A DNA stretch of 64,000 nt from Camphora micrantha (Eukaryota > Streptophyta > Magnoliopsida > Laurales > Lauraceae), in the NCBI GenBank assembly GCA_003546025.1, contig QPKB01000001.1, forward strand, positions 44,880,553-44,944,552, in the 5' to 3' direction. This document shows positions 1-13,100 of this stretch, piece by piece (positions within the stretch are counted from its first letter, which is position 1; the number at the start of each line of letters is the position of its first letter). Made by a program: the position numbers and the translations under genes. A model generated the notes under the pieces. It was not told the origin of the DNA, ran no database searches, and saw only the letters and a program-made list of their open reading frames with translations.

Positions 1-3000
1 CCATCATTGAAACCCTATTCCATCTACAAGACAGTGAAGATGAGGATAGACATAATTAAGTGGGACAAGTTATTTTTAGCCAATTCATTGATATAGTTCT
101 GTGGCATAGGCACAACACAATAAGGGGGATGACTACGGGTTGATCGATCCCCCATTCTCACAGGTGTAATTCCACTCTGTTGCCAGTGAGGCACTTAACA
201 ATAATAATAATAATAATTCAAAGCTCAGTTATCTCCGACTTAAAACTTGAAGGGAAATGTTCTCCTCCAAGCACTCTCAAGTGCAATCAAGCACTGTCGG
301 TCTCACACTTGGGCTTACCTTTTATAAGTGAAGATACCTTTCAATTTGCCTTCATCCCAATTAGTAAAATTGCACATGAACGGACCCCACGAGCTGCACT
401 GCATGTATATATGTGTGTGTGTGTGTATATATATATTAAAGTTGAGGGTTTTTTTTTTATCTAATTTTAATTGTACCTTCAAAACTTTATCACCAATATT
501 TACCTCTAGTTTTCATAACCGTTTTCGCCCCCGCTTCCACACCCATCTCCTTTATGCCCATCCACCCCACTTTTAATAAACTTGCACTCATTCACCGAGG
601 GAGATGAGATTCTACGTTTCCATGCACTCCCTCCTCACTCATCAACCACTCATTTCAACTCCCAATTCTACCTTTATTTTGCTCCTTTCGTTTCCTAGAT
701 TACATGGATGATAATGAGGAAGAGGTTTAGAGATGATGGAGGAAGCAGGATTGATGCATCATTTGACTTTTCATATATTTGAATTCCATCTCCGACAAAT
801 GCTATACACGTGTTTTTGCTTCTGATCTTTAGTCATCTTTTAAAATCTCTAATATTTAGTTTTCTAAGTAGTAAAGACTTTTATAGTTATGTTCATCCCA
901 AACTTATTCATCATTTACATTTCTATAAATTAATTGATGTTAAAATCTTTTTATGTAATGATGTTTAAATTTATCAATATTTAATTTATAGCGTAGATTC
1001 GTTTTATGGTTGTTTAATCTTCATTTAATGGGCATATCAGTGCTAGCATGTAATATGCTCGTAGGTGTACATTCAATCAATTGAAATTTTTTTTTTTTAA
1101 ACTTTACCACACTAAACCATATAAATATATGACAAAAGTAATGATGCATATGTAGTAGAATTTGGGTTGGTCACACCCTGTTAGCCATTCAATCCATAGA
1201 TTTTTTTTTTCTTGGTAATCAATCATTATATTCTGACTTAATAAGCGAGTGCCGGTGTTAATTTTGTCCACTAGGGGGGCCATCTATTTAGCTAATATAT
1301 CATAGTTTAAAAAAAAAACCCAAAAACCTAATTTATCTCCAACTGAGTTCGCTAGACTCACGCAATAATGTAATGGGTCAAATCGACAACTCAACTAAGT
1401 CTTGAAAAAACCTTTTTTAATTAGCACATGGATGTTACTATAACAGATTACTTAGCGCGAAGTTGGTCAGCCCCATTTATTCTTGAGTTGATTCAATGAG
1501 CGCTGGAACATTATTAGTTAAGAGACTGTGTTTTTGCATTACAATACATAAGAATTAAATGCATAAAATTATTATGTACGTAGTTAAAAATAAAGATTAA
1601 AATCGGATTTAAAAAAATAAGTATCAAATAACTTTTCCTTTGATGGAAATATAATCATAAGAAGATCGTAAATGAATAACTAAGGTGATGGCGGCTATTC
1701 GTTTCTCATCTTTCTTTGATTCTATTTCCATAAAAGGAAAGGTCATTTTATTCTTATTTATGAAAATCAACTTATGATCTTCATTTTAATTGCTTATGGC
1801 GTAAATCCTATGCATTTTAGTGCAAACAAAAAAGCCCTTAGTGTGTTTCTGGCCCCTATCCTTCTCAATATCCAATGCGTGAGTAGAGAGTGAAAATTTC
1901 GAAGGGAGAGTGGAAGTGGATTCTTATCCATAAATGAGAAATGTGTGAATAATATGGAAATCCCATATTTGTAGATAGGATAATGTGGCTGTCTGAAATC
2001 ACTACTGACGCAGAAAATTCTTTATAGAACAATTATGTTACAGTTGGGTTCTTATTGTTACTTGCATCTACACCACCTCATGCCATATCCAAACCCTACG
2101 TGGTGTGGCCAAAAGTGGATGTCAACAATTTTGTATTCGTGGATACCCATATGGTAAGAACCAAACTGGATTCGAGGGGCCGGGATGCTTGGAATATCTG
2201 AACTGCAAAAATTGAATATAGATCCGAATAAAACTTGCGTCTGAATTGAGCATATGAGCCTGAATACAAAATGATAATATACTGTATATTCATAAATATA
2301 AATTAAGTAGACTAGGTTTACACAAATATATAGCATTTGGGTCTCTCCTCCGGTTCGAGTTCAAGTACTCTATTCATCTACCGGTTCACATTTTTAAACC
2401 CAATGGAACCAACCCCAAAAAATCAATTTATGGACCCTTGTTTTAGTCTTGATCAGTAATCTGGTTAGACTAAAATCAGGTCTGGGTCTAGGTCCAATCA
2501 CATCCATAATCTTAAGACCCCGCTACCCATGTTTAATGGAGAATGTTCTCCTATGAGTGGACTCCATGTACAGCCCAGCTCTATGGTGCCCACTCGGGCC
2601 CACCTTAAATCAATCAGCGCATTGGATCCTTTTCTCATTCCATAATGTAGATTTAGGACCAATTTTACATTCATTAAACCTAAACTCAGCATTGATTTGA
2701 ATCTTAGAAAAATCTACCATTAAGAGGCCATAAATTTTAAGGCATTTAAACCAAGGGCTTGGATAATTTGTCGGGCCTATTTTTACTCCCTTTGTCCATA
2801 TGGAGACCTATCTTTCCGGTCGTTGATAGTCATGTATTTAAGTGAGCCCCATGAGCTGGACTGCATGTTATCAATATGCAGTCTACTTGTAGAGGAGAAC
2901 ATTGTCCATTACAACAAATAATGTTAGAGGTTCTAGGTTTGAATTCGATATGCGGCTCAAATTAGCCCCCTATGATTTCAACGGACCTGGGCCTTTCATG

Positions 3001-3247
3001 TTAGAGCCTGTTAAAAGACACAGCCACATCAGGTGGAGGAAGGGTTATTTAAATTGGGCCTGATATGTAGATTATATAGCCTATAGGTGTGTTTATGGGA
3101 CGGACCGGATGGATCCAAGCCTGTCTGATCGGCCTGGATCCAGGCTGTACTTTCAAGTCTATACACTCACCTGGGTCCAATCTTCTGGCCCAATAGTTTA
3201 GTAGATCAAGCCTGGAATATATGTATGCTTAAAGACTGCGCCTAGAT
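1..3247. other. Gene-poor AT-rich flank
   Basis: I see no gene here. Open frames are short, lack codon bias or recognisable motifs and are not linked by convincing splice sites. A mixed TG/TA microsatellite lies at about 404-436. From about 2350 the sequence is rich in degenerate words such as gggcc and cccac, typical of old transposon debris, but no boundary can be drawn. Confidence 0.6.
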
Positions 3248-3465
3248 AACCCCAAGGGGTTGGCCAAGTGGTCAGGACTACGGTTCCTCCCTCTTTTGGA
3301 GCTAGAGGTTTTTGTGTCGACCCCCGGTTCCCCCCTCTTCAGGAACCGAAGGTTGAATCCACCTAGGGGCTACAGGGGTTTTACCCGGCTTCTCTATGGG
3401 CCCGGAGGAAATAGTTCAGCCCAAAGGGATGAGAACCCTCCGTTAGCAAAAGAAAGACTATGCCT
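3248..3465 (+). repeat. tRNA-derived SINE-like repeat
   Basis: The segment starts with a sequence resembling an RNA polymerase III promoter. A box A-like TGGCCAAGTGGT lies at 3261-3272, and a degenerate box B, GGTTGAATCC, at 3351-3360. A CGGTTCC(T/C)CCCTCTT block occurs twice between them. The body is markedly more GC-rich than its surroundings. An apparent 73-codon ORF inside it looks like no known protein. Boxes A and B in this order fit a plant tRNA-derived SINE; no target duplication or 3' tail was identified, so the borders are approximate. It is not a functional tRNA, because the acceptor and anticodon arms cannot be drawn. Confidence 0.55.
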
Positions 3466-4163
3466 AGATCAGAATATTTAACATAGAAGAGGTATATATC
3501 TATGGGTTGCATATGGGCCAGACTCTAGAACTATTGACTGGATTTGGATGTAATCTGACCCTTTGTTTAGGCTAGCAATAAGTGCTCTGTATTAAACTAG
3601 TTGGTAGGGCTGTACATGGGCTTGATTAGGCTGAGTCGAACCTAGCACAATCCAAGCACATGGTTTACTTACTTAAATTTTAGCTTATCAGTGAGACTTT
3701 CAGCACATTTTCACTGAATTTGGCCAGGGCCCACATCTAGTAGGTTCGCTACATATTGGGTCATGGCCGGTTCATTTACTTTTCGGGCACAGATTTCTGA
3801 CAATGGTCTATGCCATAATACAACAGGGTCAATGTGTAACTAGCCCAAAGCTGACTGGGATTGGGTCGGGGTCTTGGTTTTGGTGTAGTCTAGTTTATGT
3901 TCAAGTAAAACCCTACCCATTGGAGTTAGGATATTGAAAATCCGAGCCAAGATGAGCCCCAGATTGTCCAAGCCCTATCTCCAATATTTGAGGCTGGGTG
4001 ATCGAAGTAAGCCAAAGTCCTTGCAGCGCCCGCACTACCAAAGCCCTTACTCGGGCCTTGCAGGCCTAGGCTTGAACAAAATGAATTTCAAGTGTTTTTA
4101 TACATTTCCATGGGGTACTAAATGTAAACTTGACATTAATTCTCCTTTATCCAAGCTTGGACC

Positions 4164-4283
4164 GTCAATGTCGTGCAAATAGAAGTCAATGTCGTGCAAA
4201 TAGAAATATTGAAATAGATGGGAATCTTACTTTATTACAATATGATTTGGTTGGTAATGGATAGATTTGGTTGGTAATGGATA
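4164..4283 (+). repeat. Two short tandem duplications
   Basis: A 21-bp unit beginning GTCAATGTCGTGC is perfectly duplicated at 4164-4184 and 4185-4205. A different 20-bp unit beginning GATTTGGTTGG is perfectly duplicated at 4244-4263 and 4264-4283. Two unrelated perfect head-to-tail duplications within 120 bp suggest recent slippage or break repair at this point. Confidence 0.85.
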
Positions 4284-4364
4284 GACAATCATTTCTTATC
4301 AATAAGAAGACTATTGTTGGATGTGATTTTGATCCCCTAGGTAGAGAGATCGTCATTCATTTAC

Positions 4365-4454
4365 ATATATATATATATATATATATATTTTTGCTTTAAG
4401 GATAATTGAATTGCAAAAAGGGGAATAATATAAATATATATATATATATATATA
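4365..4454. repeat. Two (AT)n microsatellites
   Basis: Runs of alternating A and T lie at about 4365-4389 and 4434-4454, separated by a short A-rich spacer. Confidence 0.9.
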
Positions 4455-7033
4455 AATTTGTATGTTGAAAATGAGAATTCCTGCTAACTTCTAAATTAAT
4501 AGATCACGAGCATCAGTCACGATAACAGTTGTAACGGCATTCTTCGTCTTTCATTGAAAAAATAATGGGAGAAAAATGGGGTACATTCCCTCTCATTTGA
4601 TGTGTCACCGGCAGCACACCACAATTGTCTATTCACTTAAAATGGGTCTTAACAATATGGGTCAATTAAGGGTCACATTAAAGGTCTGAATAAGGATTAA
4701 TGCTCACATATGAATACTGATATAACTAAAGGAAATTCAAGTACTCAAAATAAATAAATAAGACAAATAAAAAAAGGATTGGTGCCGGATATTTTAAGAA
4801 GAGGTTCGGTCCCATTCCCAACTACTGCTTTTAAATCCCTTGATAAATAAACAAATAAAAAAAAGGTGATCTTATTATAAATAGCCAATAATCATTTATA
4901 GATTACAATTAAAGATAATTTAGAACTCAAGTTAATAATTCAAGATTCAAATTAACCATATTTTCTCGACCCAACTAATTCTAGTATAACCTAAATCTAA
5001 TCTGATTTAATTGTAAGATGAGCTCATCCTTTCCACTTCGGACCTTTAAAATATTATCTAATATTTTTTTTTTCACCTTTCTGAAAAAGGCCAAGCATGT
5101 GACTACTTGGAGGCTTCCCCCAAAGCATGTGGCTTGACAGGCATGAGGTCTCAAATGCCTTTCCTTGATGAGTTAACCCTCTTTGAAAGGCAAAAAAAGA
5201 AAGAAAAGAAACGGAAAATCACCCAATATTTGATAGGATTGCTGATATAAAGCTGAAGTAGGATCCACATCTTTGGCAGTTTATGATTGAACTGTCTAAA
5301 TAAAAATTAAAAGTTTTGAAGGCCCGCTTGTTTGCCTGGTATTAAAGTTTTATAAATTCTAAGGAATAATTAACTTGTTATCAAAGAGGCTAAAAATTAA
5401 AAGAGAAAAAAAAAAAAAAAAAACTAAAGGTTAAGAAATGCGAGTGGCCATTAAATAGACTATTCTTTAAATCAAATTCCAGAAAAAGTTAAGCTTCCAT
5501 TTACATCTTCATCTTATATCTTACATTCATACCAGCTTTAATTTTCCTTACTTCATTTTCAAATATGATTCCTTGAATTTTTCATGTAACTTAATTAAGA
5601 AAGTGAGTAAAATTGAAGATACAAAGTGAATATCCAAAATTGACCACTAGAAAATGAATACCTAATTATCATCCCAGAAAAATAAAATCCTCACAAAGTC
5701 AAAATCCAACTCCCATCCGCATCTTAGAGTTCGATGTTTCACCTTCACCTATTTAGTAATCCTTTGTTTGAAGTTAGAACCTATTTGCCATGATTCTTAT
5801 TCATTCAATTCAATGCATGTAAAGGGACAAAGATATGTAGGTGAGCTGTAGTCCTATATCGTGAGCGTGAGGGAGACAATGATACGAACGGGTGTTGAAA
5901 TTTGGGACCATATGCATGAGAGAGAGTGTGAAAGCAATGGACGAGAGAACACCCACACATTGATGTGTAAAAGTCTATGTTTCCTTTCGTTTTCTCATGA
6001 CTTCCAACTCCAAGTCATTTTCCACTTTCCCTCAGCATCATTGATTCTCATTCATGGTTATTAGGGGTTTTATTGGACCGAGTCTAGACTGAATTTACCC
6101 GAGCCAGGCTTAGATAATTGAGGGTTTGGATTGTCCAACAGGCTTAATATATAGGGTTTGAATTGCATTAGGCCAGACCCATTTCTCAGGTTTGATGTCT
6201 GGGAAACTCTAGTAGACTTTAATTAAGCTGTCAAGACCAGGGGTTGTCCTTATCATTGCCCCCAACACAAGCAGGCTGGACAGATAAGCCAGCAGAATTG
6301 AACCGACATGTGCAGACAAATGGCTGATGTTTGCTGTCGATGCCTAGGTTCACTGGGCAATCCAAACTTAGCCGTTGAACTTATTCTGGTTGATTATAGA
6401 TTCAATAGAATTCGTTTTTTTTTTAATGTGTTTTCACTTATGCACTCCAGATGGTCAGATCTTTGATACTAGCATTGGGCCCACATTTCATGGCAAGACT
6501 TCACAATTTAACCCCATTCCTTATTTATTAGTAAAGGGTCCAAACATACTCTTACATTTACTTTCCATGAATATTTACCACACATAAATACAATCAAAAC
6601 GCTACTACAAGGAAGGATGATGATAGATTCGAGGTTTTCTGCGCTCTCTCTCCCCATTTTGATTCTTTTTCTTCTCTCTCCATTTTGATTCTTTTTCTTC
6701 ATTTCCTTGAAGGATTTTATCTTTATTATCTGTTTGTTTAATTATTTCTGATTTTTATTTTTGTACTTGTCCTTATCATTTTATTGTTGGATGACTAATT
6801 TATTTTGGGTTCTGTATGGCTTTTATTTTCCCCTTTTGGTTTTTCTATTTTTTCACACCTATAATGAAAATGAATCAATATGCTTTTCATTTCTTTTATA
6901 CCTGAATAAGAGTAGAAATTACATGCAATGGGATTAGGGAGGTAAATGGGTTGTGTTGGGTCAATTTGGGTTGAGTAAGCATGTGGGGTCAAGTGTTTGG
7001 AACTCAACTGATCATATCTTACTAGAATTTTAG

Positions 7034-7234
7034 TGAGTCGGGATCGTCTTGAGGTTTTTCTCATGGTGACTGAGAAACCCAATGAGGGTCCGCCACATCA
7101 CCGTGGGAATGCCTGCCATGCACGTGGGCACGGGTGCATGTCGCTAACGCATGCATCTCTAAGGTGACGTGGTGGACCCTCTTTGGTCCACTTACGGTCA
7201 CTGAGAGAAAAACCTCTCACAAAATCCCGATTCA
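7034..7234. mobile_element. MITE, 201 bp, with target duplication
   Basis: The two ends are inverted repeats of about 70 bp at roughly 75% identity. The left end starts TGAGTCGGGAT, and the right end read on the other strand starts TGAATCGGGAT. Both then continue through GAGGTTTTTCTC and GAGGGTCC. The element is flanked by a perfect 7-bp duplication ATTTTAG at 7027-7033 and 7235-7241. There is no ORF, so it is a non-autonomous DNA transposon. The superfamily is uncertain because 7 bp is between the usual hAT and MULE target lengths. Confidence 0.75.
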
Positions 7235-8998
7235 ATTTTAGAACCATCTTCACCCAACCTGATCAACCGAACCCACATTTGATGTGGGTCGAATTTGGGT
7301 CAACTGGCCTAACCAGCTTAACATGAATAACTTTTATTTTTTTTACTAATTTAAATAATTGGCCATTTTAATTTCGAACATCCTGTTGAAGACGCCAATC
7401 GAGTGTAGTCGCCCAATCAATGTCCCCATAGTGGGGGGGGGGGGGGGGGGGGGGGTTTATTAGTTTTAGGCACTTTAACCTGTGGGGGTGCAGTCAATTC
7501 GTTTTCTTTTTCTTGTTTTCGTTTTAAGTGAAAAGAAAAGCTTATTTACCAATATGAAGAGTTGAAAACAAGATTTTAATTGTGTTTTAAACAGAAAAGG
7601 TTATGACCAAATATTAATAATTGAGGCTACCAAAACTTAAAATACTAAGTATCTTCTCTTATCAAACGTCTTACTCATAGTCTTGGATGGACAATGTGCT
7701 ATGGTGGTTGGGAGTATCTGATGCTAAGACCCAAAGTACCAACCATAGAAACACAGTCTTGCATCTCATGTAGGAGACACTACTGTCATAGAATCAGAAC
7801 TCTACAGGTGAGACGCAGAAATTTAAGTTAAGATGGAGGAGTTTGAGTTAGAGGAAGTTTTGAGTGAATTTGTTAATTCTCCTCATTCCTACTGTCCCTC
7901 CCCTTATATGCGACACCGAGAAGTTATCCTGTTTAGAAATTATGGTCAACTGATATTAGGCCTTTTTTATGTTCAATGTAGACAATTGATGTGGCCTTTT
8001 TTTTATGTTCGTGGATCATTAGATGATCATTTCCTTCCCTTTCTGAACCTCGATTCAGATTTGTCAACCAAAGGCTTAGAATTCTTCATCTTCATAGTTT
8101 GAAGCATAGTTGGATAGTCCACAAAAAGTCAACTCGACTTGATATCCAAACCGAGTGAGTTTAACTTGAAAGACTCTATGGGTTCTTTCAAAGACTCCCC
8201 AAGGTCTTAAATATTTTTTTTTTCCTTATTTAGTCAATTAGCAGAATATGAGTAGTGAGTAGGTGCCTCAATCAAATTCATCTGTGTTTCGCGGACCTGG
8301 CCTATTCAAACTTGATTAGGATTTTATGGGAGGCATTCATTAGAGTTAAAGGTAAAGAATGAATTCTGTGATTTGAATTATGTAATTTAGGTCAAATTGA
8401 CCCTATTGACAATCCCTTTAGATATGTAACAATATATTGTTAGACGTAAGTGGTCCCCATGGCCACATGTCTAATAATTGTAGGGCCCCACTTTGAGTCA
8501 AACGATAAGCTTTCCCCTTTTAGTTTTAATTTTAATAAATCTTTCTTGAATTCGGTTTAAGAAAGCCCAATCAATCAGGATTCTTGTTTGACTTATCATC
8601 GAGGAAATTTAGGAAGCCTGCTAATTGATTTCTTTGATGGGGATAAATCTCTCTTGGCGTGATTTATAAAAAGGGTTTTCCGGTCCTCTATCTTGACTTA
8701 CGATTGTTGCAAAGTACTCATTAATTCTCGTGCATCTTGGATTGAGTGACAAGGGAGATAGGAGAAAATCCAAAGGCTACTGATCTTGCAGCAGGACAAG
8801 CTTTAGATCAACCCATACCGCTCATCATCAAGATCATGGCGCAAGGTATGCTTTTAGTATTTTAGATTATCTATTGTTTAATGCATAGATCAAGATCCTT
8901 AGATTTGACTTGAGTTGCAAACGATATTAGATCTTATACATATATCATAATAGAGCCACATACACTTTTATAGATTTTATTCTAAATCCATGTATTCT
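7235..8998. other. Intergenic, no gene seen
   Basis: No convincing gene. An 89-codon ORF at 7833-8102 starts with an acidic stretch but has no recognisable domain or conserved flanks, so it was not called. A segment near 8760-8850 ends in ATGGCGCAAG followed by GTATGC, which resembles a start codon plus a splice donor, but nothing downstream supports a transcript. Confidence 0.5.
7433..7455 (+). repeat. Homopolymer G run of 23
   Basis: An uninterrupted run of 23 G residues, long enough to form G-quadruplexes and prone to slippage. The exact length may be a sequencing estimate. Confidence 0.9.
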
Positions 8999-9007
8999 TA
9001 TATTTTA

Positions 9008-9101
9008 GGGAAAATGACCGTATAGAAGCTCTAAAATACCACATTTACTCAAAGAAAGATAAAAATTTACAAAAGACCAAAGCAAAGATCGTACATAAAA
9101 G
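9008..9101 (+). repeat. MULE left terminal inverted repeat
   Basis: Aligns without gaps to the reverse complement of 20160-20253 at roughly 76% identity over 95 positions. Identity is highest at the outer ~10 bp and at the inner 15 bp, GATCGTACATAAAAG, which are identical in both ends and may be the best-kept transposase contact. Confidence 0.9.
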
Positions 9102-9120
9102 TATGACGATTTACCCTTTA

Positions 9121-9215
9121 TCCTGGGATATTCTAATAGTATAGGATATCCCAGTTTTCAATATCTCAAGAGATTAGGATATTGCACCATTGGATATCCC
9201 AGATATACAGGATAA
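9121..9215. repeat. Left subterminal GGATATC cluster
   Basis: Just inside the left terminal repeat are several copies of the palindrome-like words GGATATC, GGATATT and AATATC in both orientations. A matching but denser cluster lies just inside the right end. Subterminal repeated words in plant DNA transposons often bind transposase; that role is inferred here. Confidence 0.7.
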
Positions 9216-10149
9216 AGTTTTCATCATTCGTCTTTCTACCAGGTAAAACAAGACGAGGAACTCGGTAAAAACCCATTTCACTGTGAATCTGTGATCAGCA
9301 TCCCCCTTCGATCCTCCCATGGATTTTCCTCGTTGTTTTTCTCATCGTCTTATTATGGATTCTGCAGGAACACAACTTTTCACTCTATTCTCTTTCATCA
9401 GTAGCTGCAACGTGGTGGATCTTCAAGTTTCTAGGGTTTTACTGTGGGAAATATACCTAATCGTTAGAAGTTTAAGGTAAGGGAAAGAAGTATTCTTTTT
9501 CCTTTATCTCTCTATTTGTTTTTGTCTTTTTCTGGATTAGGGCTTGTTTTGAGGCTGGGCATTTGGATTTTTATTGTTATTTGGGGGTTGCATCGTGTGA
9601 TGTTGCTACGAATCTTATTATTTCTTCCATTGTTTTGAGTATTGGAGAGCCCTTGTAAAAAAATTTGGTATTGGTGCTGCTGTCTGCTTATTTTATCATT
9701 TTTCCATGAAACTTTATTGGTCTCCATGTTTTACTTTTAGGCTTAAAAGGTTGAACACTCATAAAATGATATATCAGAAGATTAAAACTTTTCAAGTAGC
9801 ACAAGCTAGTTTGAATGCTACTTCATTCAAAATTAGTCCAATAAATAGGTGCCCTTCCATCTCCAGATTATTACTCCCACAGCATAAAACAAACAACCAC
9901 CATGGCATGACTCCCTCCCTGACTGAATTTTCGTCTAACCACTTTTTGAAAAATGGTATATTGTGGCTTCAACCATTGAAATTATGTATAATGTACATAA
10001 AAATGAGTGTCATAGCATTGCTATTCTGATGTCTGAGTTGATTATGATAGATTGTTTTTTTTTGTTTTTTTAATGTTAGATTGGCTGTTAAATTGCATTA
10101 TATTTTTTCTCAAATGTTATCTTCATCTGATTTGAGTAATGATTGGTAG
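9216..10149 (+). other. Leader region upstream of the PMD gene
   Basis: AT-rich, non-coding leader between the left MULE end and the first start codon at 10150. It includes a pyrimidine-rich part (about 9300-9480) like a plant 5' UTR. No TATA box or operator could be assigned. Small ORFs at 9512-9727 (minus) and 9706-10029 (plus) have no recognisable motif. Confidence 0.5.
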
Positions 10150-13100
10150 ATGGAACCATTTCAACCCGGTCCCATTGATTCATCTGTTTTATCAGACCAA
10201 GATAATCACGTATATACGTCAATATGGAATGGCAAGGAACCTGGTGTTTACCGATGTATTCCTACTAATCCTAACAGTGGAATTTGGAAATTAAATGAAA
10301 GACAATGCAACATTGTGAAAAGAACTGGTCTCTACCATCTATCGCAGATTTGCCACATGCGAATCGATCATTCTTTGGTAAGTGCATTAATTGAAAGGTG
10401 GAGGCCAGAAACAAATACCTTTCATTTTTTGACCGGAGAGGCCACTATTACACTTGAAGATGTGGCGTATATTTATGGCCTACCCATTGATGGTCTACCA
10501 GTTATAGGAAGCACTTATACGAAAAGACCCATCATTGAGGAAGTATGCAATACACTCTTAGGAAAGGTGCCTAAACCAACGGACATCGAGGGTGGACAGT
10601 TGAAACTCACATGGTTTCATAAGAACTTCGTTGAGCCCCCAGAGAATGCGTCTGAAGATGATATCGATAGGTATACTAGGGCATATCTCTTTTGCCTTGT
10701 TTCAACCCAAATTTGCGGGTTTACTTCGGGGTCAAGGGGGCCTGCCTACCTTCTTGAATTATTTGAAACCTTCCAAGTATATGCATGGGCTCCTGCTTGC
10801 CTCGCAAATTTATACAGAACACTGTCCAAGGCCACCCGTGTAAAGGATGGGATAAGAACAATATGTGGGGCCTTCCAACTTCTTCAGGTAAATAATAACT
10901 ACTACGTATATTGCTTGATTACAATAAATATTTACCGAAACCAAATTTATGAATTGATTATATTTCGACAGATATGGGCATATTCCTAAATGAGAATTGG
11001 ACGTCCAATCAAACAAAATATGGAAAATATCAAATTTGAGTTCCCACTTTTTAAAATGTGGGAAAAAAGACTGAAAAATCACTTTTCGTTAACTACTGTT
11101 GAAGAAGCTCGTCAACAACTCGATCAGCAAGGCATTGATCATGTAAGTTATTTTGGTTATCTCTGTCTTCTTATCCATTTTTCCTCTTAATATGAAATAA
11201 CGAAAAATTTATTGCAGTTTGAGTGGCAGCCTTACCTCTAATTTGCTGAAGAGCTGATCGAGCAGGTCTCAGAAGTAGATAATTATCTTTTTACAGTATG
11301 TACAGAAATGATCTTTTACTCGATTGTTGAACCTCATAATGCGGATTGAGTAATGAAGCAATTTGGCTGGAGACAAATCCTACCTCCACCACTCCATTTA
11401 ATTCCTTGGAGAGATGAAAAAAGCTCAAATGTTACAGTGGATTATAGAGTTAAGCTGAAACAACAAGTAGAAGCATGGCAAAATAGATTATCATTAGTAA
11501 TCGATGGACAGTACGATGAATTGGTCGGTAGACATCCTAATGAGTACTTTGCTTGGTATCATCGTATCACCAGACTGCGTGTAGGACGACCACCACAAGG
11601 GAGGAGAAATCCACTATATGAACATGCAGTTCAACAGGTAATTGTAGCTACAACATTAAGCTGAAATAGTGGCTTACACAATAAATTTATGTCATTATGA
11701 CATTACTTTCAATTTGTTTTTTTAAATAACATGTTACACAGTGATTTTTATACAGAGTAGTAATTTGCTAATCTTGACATTTTCTACCATCAGATGGAAA
11801 TCTTCTTGAAACATGTTGCGGCTACCATAGAAAGTGTGGATGAGAAATATGATTCATGGTTCTTATATAAAATTATGCAAACAATTCAACAGCAATTTTT
11901 GAAATTCTTGGCTGCTTGCTCTGCTGGATTTGAAAATTTCAACTTGGAGGAATGTATTAATAGCATGTCATATGAGAATTTCAATAAGGTTAGTTTCTTT
12001 ATATTAATAATTCTTTCATTGTATACTACAATTGAATTTAATTCCATTGGTTGTGGGACTCTGTTGTTGAATATAATATTATTATGAGATATCCATGGTG
12101 TTCGACAGGAAAATCAAGAGGAAGAAGTGGGAAAAGTGCCACCTGATGTCCACACACCTCAACCTTCCCCATTCGTAAATCCCAGTCCCACACCTCATCC
12201 ACCCCCATTCGTCACCCGAAGCGCTACACCCCAACCTTCTCCATCTGTGGTTCCAAGTCCAACACCACAACCACCTCCGATCGTAGCCTCTAGCTCCACA
12301 CCCTGCTTTTTTCCATATACAATTCCAAGTCCAACAACACAACCATCCCCGTTGGTACCATCGAGGTTCACACCCCCAACTTGATCCATCTGTGATTTGT
12401 AGTCCAACACCTCAAGCTGTCCCTTTTGTAATCCAAAGTCCCACACCCAATCCACCTCCAATTGTTATCCCAAGTCCATCACACGCTGTATCTTCAATAG
12501 TTGGTCGAGTGAAAGGTAATCCTAGGAAAAGGATTATTCTTCCAAGGCTCTCTCCATATGTCTTGGGTCCAACAAGCAAACGCTCACGGCCCAATCCGCC
12601 CAATCCACAATATTCTCTTACAGCTGAAGAAGATAAGATCTTAGATAAGTTTTGGAAGAGTTATTATAAAAAGTATGTCTGTATAATTTATTTTGTTTAA
12701 ATATGCACTATTGGATTGGGCAATACAATATATAATGATCTTTCATATGTGCAGGGTACCAGAATTAGATCAAATTTGTTCAAGGGTCTCCGCTGAGAAT
12801 ATGCGTCAGTGCCTTCGTAAATATTGGATCGATACCAATGTATGTCGCAATTATTGGTAGTAATATTGTATTCAACGTATTTATTTTATAATGTAAATGA
12901 ATAAATTGTGTCAGATGGGTTGATTATGGTGCATGTGTCTTAGATAATGGATTGCTGGTTTGAAATTCTTGAGTCCAATGTCCCAACATCACATTTCTTT
13001 CCATCTAGTCTGGCGGTAAGGAATTCTCTTTTGTCCTTGATGACTTATATTATTATGATGTGGGTAGTACTAACATTAACATTATGTTTCTTTACCATGC

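Larger units (their letters stand above)
3466..7033. other. Intergenic, no gene seen
   Basis: No convincing coding region. The stretch holds simple repeats (next entries), poly(A) and poly(T) runs, and scattered degenerate repeat sequence. ORFs of 60-95 codons occur on both strands but show no domain, and none is supported by splice-site context. Confidence 0.55.

Noticed and set aside
3261..3360. Functional tRNA gene
   Set aside because: Box A and B words exist, but no cloverleaf with acceptor and anticodon stems can be drawn.
3260..3481. 73-codon ORF as a gene
   Set aside because: It coincides with the SINE-like repeat and its box A and B elements; the protein resembles nothing.
7833..8102. 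89-codon ORF as a gene
   Set aside because: No domain, no splice context and no neighbouring support.
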